This document shows, piece after piece, positions 1-9,000 of a DNA stretch of 51,837 nucleotides (the stretch's first letter is position 1; the number at the start of each line of letters is the position of its first letter). Position numbers and translations under genes: made by a program. This DNA comes from Bacteroidota bacterium. GTDB taxonomy: Bacteria > Bacteroidota > Bacteroidia > Bacteroidales > WCHB1-69. The notes under the pieces were generated by a model that was not told the origin of the DNA, ran no database searches, and saw only the letters and a program-made list of their open reading frames with translations. The stretch lies in assembly GCA_009786185.1 (NCBI GenBank), contig WQTS01000132.1, positions 1-51,837 on the forward strand, read 5' to 3'.

Positions 1-3000
1 ACGATGTAGCCGTGCCGTTACAATTGGCTGCCGTTACCTGCACACGAATGGTTTGGCCAATATCGGCTTGCTCTAAAGTATAAGTAGCGCTTGTAGCTCC
101 GATAATGTTAGTGGTGCCGCGTTGCCATTGATACATTAATGTCCCTAAAGTCACTAAGGGCGTTGAAGACAAACCAGTGGTAACAGCCGTTAATTGTTCG
201 CCAAACACTGCATTGCCGGTTATGCTTGGCGTTCCTGTAAGGGTGGCTTTGGATACCGCAATATTAAAATCTTGGGTATAGGGCGTGGTGGGTGTTAAAC
301 CGTTGGCAATGGTGGCGCGAACGGTTACTGTTCCGGCATCGGTGGTATGAAGTCCGTTATTACCGTCAATGGTAGCGCCTGTAGTTCCTGCGTTTTGCAC
401 ACTCCAAACAATGGTTTGGTTGGTGGCATTGCCGGGCACTACCGTGCCGGTAAGCGTGAGCGGCAAGGTTGCCGTTGCTGTGGTAGGTACGCCCGTAATG
501 TTGGTTACCGGAACAAATGCCGGAGCAAAATATACCTGAATGGTATGGTTTTCCTGAACATTATAGAAAGTATATCCTGCCGTTGAATCAGGATAGTGGA
601 AGTTGCCTACAATTACATTCTCTACCACATATCCGGCATCGGGGGTAAAGGTAAAGCGGAAATCTGCGCCCGGATTTACCAATATATCTCCTGAAGGGGT
701 AATCGTTCCGTTTTCACCTGCTGTTGCGATAATAATATACGGACACGCAATGCCCTCTTGCCATTGGAAAAATGGTAAAGTAGCATTGTCGCATATTCTC
801 CAAATCATTTGTGAATTCACCGCATTATCTATATACCATGCTACATTATTACGCCAGTTGGATGTATTGGCGTAGAAGGAATAGGATTTGAGATTGGCGG
901 GAGACGTTGCCGTTCCGTTCAAACTTGCATCGTTGGGGCGCACGATTGAATTGCCGTTAAACATGATTCTCATGGCGCCGTTGGCGTAATTGTTGTAGTA
1001 GAAATCACCGGAGCCGCTGTCGTCATTTCCAACAATGCGGTTAATGTTTACCGGACTTACTAATGAACTGATCGTGTCGTTCGCCGCCACACAGTTTTGA
1101 ATGGTACCCATGGTGTTTCTTCCCACCAAGCCGCCAATGGTATAACTGCCGGTTACATTACCTGCTGCATAGCAGTTGGCAATGCTGCCAAAAGTATTGC
1201 TTACACCCACTAAACCGCCCACTTCGTCAATTCCGGTTACATTTCCGGTGGCGTAGCAGTTATAAATATTGGAGAGTCCATTCACTCCAACTAATCCGCC
1301 TACAACCAACTCTCCGCTAACGTTTGCAGCAGCGTAGCAGTTAATGATGTTTGCTGTGCCAATAAGTTGACCTGTCAAACCGCCAATCATGTCCATACCA
1401 GAAACATTACCCGTTACATAGCAGTTGCTAATAGTTGAAAAGCCTGAAACGAAACCTGCTAATCCGCCCACATTAAATTGTCCAATCACATTACAGTTTT
1501 CGATACCCAAATTTTTGATAGTGGCATTGTTTATGAAACCGAATAATCCTACACATTCTTCATCGGAGCGGTTCATGGTAAGGTTGGTAATGACATAACC
1601 GTCTCCGTTGAAATTACCTCGGAATGTTTTGGTTAAATCGAAATTAACGTCTCTACCAATCGGTTCCCAATTTTCATAATCAATTAAATCAATTTGATTC
1701 GTTACAATAAAATATTTGCCGGACGTAAAATTGCCATTGCCTTCGTTTACCAACGTTGCCAAAGCGGCAAGTGTCGGGGCATCGCAAATTTCGTAAGGAG
1801 TTTCTGCGGTGCCATCGCCGCCGCAGAAGAGGTCGGAAAACGATTTGAAGGTTACTTCAATGGTGTGGTCGGCAACTATATTTACAAAAGTATAACTTCC
1901 TCCGGGGATAGAATCGGGTACATTCATTCCGTCTATTAACAGTTGGTTAACTTGATATCCTTCTTTCGCACCAAAGGTAAATTTCATATCAGCGCCCTCG
2001 CCAATAGTCCAACCATAAATATCTTCCGTCGGAAATTCAAACCCTTGCCACACAAGATTAAGCCACCCCTTTTCAGAATCGGCATTGGTAAGAATTAAGT
2101 AACGTTTCACTCCAAACATCACTTCAATATTATGGCTTCTTTGTACATTCGTAAACGTATAGGAAGTTAAGTTTTCAGATTGCGGAATAATCGTGCCATC
2201 AATGATAATTCCGGCAACCATGAAGTTTTCTTCCGGTGTGAAGGTAATCGTGATATCATTTCCTGCTTCAACCGTTATAGCGCCTTCGGGGGAAATAGTT
2301 CCGGGTCCTGATGAAGTGGCGGTAATAGTGAATAAACCCAAACAAGGTGTATTTTGTTTTATAAAGAAGGGTAATGTTTCGCTTTCGCAAATATTCCAAA
2401 CCTCATCAAAATCCCAAGCGCCGCCTGTTGTCCAGTTTTCTTCATTGGTATAAAAATCACGAGATTGTAAAGTAATCATACTTTTGGCTGTGCCGTTTTG
2501 GTCATTATCCATTGGATAAAAAGGTTGTCCTGCAATGGTAATTGCCATATCTTCGAAAGCGTAGTTGTTTATAAGTTCGCTATTAAAATAATTCCATCCA
2601 ACTATACGATTAATGCGGCTAAATTCAGATTCTTCCAAAGATGTAATAGTTCCGTTAGCTGCAACACTGTTCATAATAGTAGTTGCAAATAAATTATATC
2701 CTACCAAGCCACCTACAAAAAGTCTTCCGGTTACATCGCAAGTAGTGAAGCAATTGGCAATGACTGAAGAATAGTCATTCAATCCCACCAAACCACCTAC
2801 TTGACCGGTTGCGCTTATGTTTCCCGTAGTATAACAGTTGGTAATGATTGTATATTCAGTATGCCCTATTAATCCGCCTGCTTGATAATATGCAACAATA
2901 TTACAATTTTCCACTCCGAGATTTTTTATATTGGCATTTCTTGCGTAACCGAATAGCCCCACAGCTATAGTATGTTCTCTATTGATGGTAAGATTTTGCA

Positions 3001-6000
3001 CTACATGATTATTACCGTTAAAATTGCCTTGAAAAGCCTTATTGTGGTCAACAGTATTAGTGCCAAGTTCCCATACCCCAATCGGCATCCATCCTTCGCC
3101 TGCGGCATAACTGCTCAGGTCAATATTGTTGGTTAATATGTAGTAAACACCTTCGGTTTGTGCACCGTGTCCGGCATTAACAAACTGTGCCAAATTGAAT
3201 AATGTTTGCGCATCACAAATTTCGTAAGGACTTTGTTCGGTGCCCTCTCCACCGCAGAATAATGAGGCAGCATCGGGTTTGAAAGTAACTTGCACTGTTG
3301 TGTTTGCATTAATATTTTCAAGAATGAAAGTGTTGCCTGTAGCCTCGTAAATATCATTACCTACAATCACTTTATCTGCCATATAAAATGGGACAGGGGT
3401 GAAAGTGAAAGTAATGCTTTCGCCCGCCATTACACCGATAATGCCGTTAGGTTCAATAGCGCCGTTTTCGTGGGCGTAAGCGGTAACAATATAATCGGAG
3501 CAGTTCACATTGTTTTGCCAAGCCAGGTAAGGTAAGGTTTCCTGTTCACAAATATTCCAAACGGGGGTAGTGAAATCCCACGCGCCGCCTTGTGTCCAAT
3601 TGTAGGTATTTGTGTAGAAATAACTTGTGCGCAACCACTCCATGCTAACGGCGTTGCCGTTAAGTTCGTCATTGGGGCGCGTTTCTGTTTCGCCGGCAAC
3701 TGTAATTACCATATTTTCGTTGGCGTAGTTGTTCGAGAATAGGATGTTCTCTCCCACTGCTATCCCTGCCACGCGATTTACCGTTGCAGCATAAATTTCG
3801 TTAGTTCCTGTCAGTGTCTCTAAAGCAGCAACACTATTTTGAATAATATAGAAATTGTAACCTGCCAAACCGCCTACCATATATTCTCCGGTTATGTTTC
3901 CGGCTGCATAACAGTTGGTTATAACACCGTTGTTCACTCCTGCTAAACCGGCTGCATAAGCAAAAGATGCAGCAATATTTACATTAGCATAACAACTATT
4001 GATGGTTGAGAATGTTCCGACATATCCCACCAAACCGCCAACATTGCTAACTCCGCTTATATTGCCTGTAACATAACTGTTTGCAACAACAGTGCTATAG
4101 CAATGCCCTACCAAACCGCCTATCTCAAAGCCTGCGGTTATGTTACAATTTTCCACGCCAAGGTTGCTAATGTTCGCAAACATTGTATAACCGAATAAAC
4201 CGCTCATAAATCCATCTTCTTTATTGATGGTTAAGTTTCGTATTACATGGTTATTACCATAAAAGTTACCTTTAAAAGCCTTTTCATATTCATAAGAGAA
4301 TGCTCCAATTGGTTCCCAATTTTCATAAGCATTCAAATTAATATCAGCAGTTAAAATATAATATTTGTCGGCAGTATGATTTCCATTTCCGGCATTTACA
4401 TATTGTGCAAACATGGCTAACGTTTGCGCACTACAAATTTGATATGGATCTTGCTCTGTACCATCGCCGCCGCAGAACAAATCGGGAGAGAATTTGAAAG
4501 TAACCTGAACGGTATAATTTTGGTTGATGTTGGAAAGCGTAAAAGTATTTCCGTTGGCATCGTAAGTATCATTACCTACAATCACTTTATCTGCCACATA
4601 AAACGGATTTGGGGTAAAAGTGAAGGTAATGCTTTCGCCTGCCATTACGCCAATAGTGCCGTTAGGTTCAATTGTTCCGTTTTCGTGTGCATAAGCGTTA
4701 ATGATGTAATCGGAGCAGGTAACATTGTTTTGCCAAGCCAAAAACGGCAAGGTTTCGCCTTCGCAGATTCTCCAAATACCATTGGTTCCGGTTTGCAAGT
4801 TCCAGCCATTCCACATCCAATTTTCGTAAGTAGTGTAGAATGTTTGGGTAAGCAATTCCCATGCCGGTCTTCCGGAGCCGTTTACGCCGTTAAGGTCAAA
4901 GCCTAATTCTGTTAAAGGCTCATTTGCAAAAACAACGGGCATATCTTCCCACGCATAGTTGTTTTGCAATGTTCCTTGTACGTTTTGCGCAGTAGTATTT
5001 GTTCCCACAATACGATTTGCTGTTACTTCATCCATAAACTCATACATTATCACGCTGTTATTTGCAGCCACGCAGTTTCTGATAGTACCTTCAAAATTTG
5101 CGCCTGCAATACCGCCTACATAAGAACCTGTTACATAAGTTGAACTAAGAGAATATTGAATAATACTATTTAATTCATTGCTGCCCACTAAACCGCCAAC
5201 TCGGTCAGCTCCGTGCACATGCCCGCTCGTATAACAATTTGAGATATTGCCGTAATTAACGCCCACTAAACCGCCCACTGCTCCCCATCCGGTTATGTAT
5301 CCACATTCATTTCCTTCTTTGTAACCTCCTGCATAACAATACATAATATCTGCTTTGTTTATTCCTGCCAAAACGCCTACTCCGGAGCCTCCTTTAATAT
5401 TATAGTTTTCTATGCCCAAATTTGAAATACTCCCGCTTTCAACAAAACCGAACAAACCGATATAGTTATCATCGGGTTTATTAATAGAAAGATTTTTAAT
5501 TACATGACCATTACCCAGAAATAAGCCGCTGAACGGATGCTCAAATGTTCCAATCGGTTCCCAATTGGGATACGCACTCAGGTCTATATCGGCAGTAACT
5601 CTGAAAAACAGGTTGTTGCTCGACAAACTACCGGTATTCACCATTTGTGCCAAAGCTGCTAACGATTGTGCATCGCAAATTTGGTACGGAGTATTCATAG
5701 TACCCGTTCCGCCGCAAAAGTTATTAGTATTAAATTTGAATGTAACGTTAACATGCTGATTCCATTGAATGTTTTCTATGGTTAATGTATTGTTAACCAC
5801 CTGACTGAGCGCTGACACTTGACCTACTATCACATCATTTATTTCATAAAACGGATCGGGGACAAAGGTAATGCTCATGCTGCTGCCGGTTTCAACGCCG
5901 TTGATTCCCAATGGAATGGCTGTACCGTTTGGTCCGGCCTTTACTATTACTAAATGGTCGGAACAAGTTATATTTTGCCAACGCAGGTAAGGAAATGTTT

Positions 6001-9000
6001 CATCATCACAAAGATCCCAAATAGCGCTTTCCACCGGATTCCAAGGCTCGTACATGCTCCAAGGGTTACCGTGATTCCAGAAAGTTCCGGAGGTGTAAAT
6101 ATTTCTATTTCTAAATTGTTCGGAAGAGTAACCCACGCCGGCTGCATCAGAGCCTTCAACTACTTCAATATTAACGCCGTTGCTTTGCACAATCATGTCG
6201 TAATTGGCGTAATTGTTGTTTGTGGTAGCACCGGAAGCCATTACTCCTGCAAGCCTATTCACATTTTCACCATTTCTTGCAATGACCATGTTGTTGAGCG
6301 CAATGCAATTTTCAATGAAAGACTCAGAAATTACTCCTGCAAAACCACCCACACGATCTCTCGCAGTAACATTGCCGGTGGCATAACAATTGGCGAATGT
6401 AGAATAATCGAGAGCAACACCCACAAAACCACCTGCATGAAAACTGGTTGCGGTTACCTCTGCCGTTGAATAGCAGTTATTAAAGTAGGTGTCTTGAACA
6501 AATCCTGTAAAGCCGCCTGCATTATGTCCGCCGCTTACATTACCACTTACATAGCAACCGCTGATGCTGGAGTTCTCAATTCTTCCTGCAAAACCGCCTA
6601 CTCTTTCTTGACCAATTATATTACAATTTTCTATCCCCAAATTTGTAATAGTTGCGTTGGTAATATAACCAAAGAAACCATTATCAAAATATCTATAATT
6701 ATTAATATTCAGATTTCTAATAACCTTTCCGTTTCCGTTTAGCGTTCCTTGAAATGCCATACTTTGATCTTCGTAATTATATATCCCTATCGGTTCCCAG
6801 TTGGGGTACGCGCTCAAGTCAATATCATTCGTAATAATAAAGTTGAGGTCTTCTGCTTCATTGCCATTTCCGCTGTTTATCCAATTTTTAAAATTGTAAA
6901 GTGTTTGCGCATCGCAGATTTCGTAGGGGGTGGCACGTCCGCCGTCACCACCACAGAATATGCTTTCTTCAACCGTAAAGGTTGCCGTTACGATGGCGGG
7001 GTGATTTGGATGCGACACGATTGCCGCATTGGTCATCGTTACCGCAAAATTGCCGGCAGTGATGAATTTAATGCCGCTTGCGTTCAATTGATAATCCACA
7101 TTAATTACTGCCGCATTTCCGTTTCTTGTAACCACAAATACGGTAGGCGTTTGTGATGTTCCAAAAAACATCTGTTCCGGCATATTTACCCAAGCATTTG
7201 CCATTACGGTTTTCGGCAACAGGTTTTGCGTACCGAGCAGTTTATTTTGCGGATCGGCAATTAATTGAGAAAGTTGATATAATGTAGAAAGTTGCAAACG
7301 ATTGTTTCTGCAATCTACATAATATAAATCAGAATATTGGTCAAAAATTATTTCTGTTAATTGTTGATTGGGGCACTCTAAAACTTGCAATCCTCCCGCT
7401 TCACTCACATCAATATCAGTAACATCGTCATCATCGCATCTAAAAACCTCAAAAACGGTTTCGCTTGTCATTCCGGTAATCGTAACAGGGTAATGCCCTG
7501 CTGTGGTGTAGGTATGGCTCACGGTTACCGCCTCAATGTTACGTGTGGGCGAAATAATTTCTACCTCGCCATCGCCCCAGTTTACGATACAACTTTGTCC
7601 GCTGTTTATTAAGGTTTCAAAACTTTTTTCGCTGTTTTCCGTTGCCATCCATGCCAATTTTATTTGCTGAATGGGCGGCTCGGCAAGGGTGGTAATCGCA
7701 GTTGCTTGGCTTACCGGTGAGGCATTACTGAATGGCGTTTCAATATAATATGCCTGAAAACTATAGGTGGTTTCGGGGTTCAAGCCTGAGAATGTGCGAG
7801 AGGTTTGCCACTCGCCGTCGTTCATACGGTACCTAATATATGGAGTAGCGACTTCATTGAGGGTAATGCTATTGTGCGTTCTCAATTGTAGCGTTGGCGT
7901 TTGCGGCGCGGGCTGATCAATTTTGGGAACCATATAAAATGAAGAATGTGGATTCCCGCTACAGTTGCTGGCCAATACTGCCACGCTTATATAACTTCCA
8001 ATATCTTCAATCTGTACCGTATAAGTTGCGTTTGTGCCTATTGTAACCGTGTTTGTACCGGGTGCGCCTGTGTTTTCATCCGCTTGGGTACGCATCCAAG
8101 TATAGTGAAAGGTTCCTAAGTTTGGGATTTCGGGAATGGAGGTCATATCCGACAAATCTACAGACAAAGTCTGTGAAATTGCGGGGTATGGCGTAATGGT
8201 TGGCGAGCCTGTAAGTGTGGGTTTTTGGGTAAGAATTGCCTTGGAAGTGTATGCGGCTCTATTGCCGGCTTTGTCTTCCACTATTACATTATAAAAATAA
8301 ATGGTGTTAGGCGTCAAATTGCTCTCTGAAAAGGTTGTCATATTTACCATGCCGCCCGAAGTGAGTAAAGTACCATTGGTTTGACAGGTGGAAACCGTAT
8401 TGATATTATTGGATAACGAACGATAAACATAATATCGCAGTTCGTTTTGGGGAGTTGAATTGTCGGTGGCTTTGCTCCAACTTAGTGTAACCGTTTGGGC
8501 TATGACACTTCCATTTACACCGGCTCCGGGATTAGGTGGTATATTATCCAACGGCGTAGTGTTCACCCACAACGTGGTAGGAGAAGTAACGCCCAATTTT
8601 CCTGAAATACCGGTAAGATCAAGTTTGTACGATTCTGCGGAAGTGATACCCGAAGCGGCTGTCATCAGCACATAGCCGGTAACCGTTGCATTGGTATTGT
8701 ATTTTACAGTAGTGCGTGAAGAAGGTAACACTTCTCCGTTAACAGTAAGTTTTGAGCCGGAAGAGAAGCTCAGTGTACCGCCCATTATTTCCAAATTTCC
8801 GTTAATGGTAGGCCAACCTTGAACTTCTAATGTATTTGCTCCCCACTGAACGAAGTTTCCATTCCATTTTCCTGAAAAACTTACGGTTCCGGCAGTTGTG
8901 GTAAAAGTACCTGTGGTAGTGCTATTTCCGTACATTGTAAATTTCGCCGTTCCGTTTTTAACCACGCTGCCGGTACCGGTAAATGTTCCCCGAAACTCGC

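Noticed and set aside
4424..6469. Plus-strand ORFs of 160-171 codons opposite the giant gene
   Set aside because: They lie antisense to an uninterrupted frame with clear domain repeats, have Cys/His/Asn-rich unlikely compositions, and recur wherever the GLUG repeats recur. They are shadows.
518..6958. CRISPR-like or satellite array suggested by regular repeats
   Set aside because: The repeats are in frame, encode GLUG and InlB-like motifs, and lack constant short repeats with unique spacers or any cas gene.
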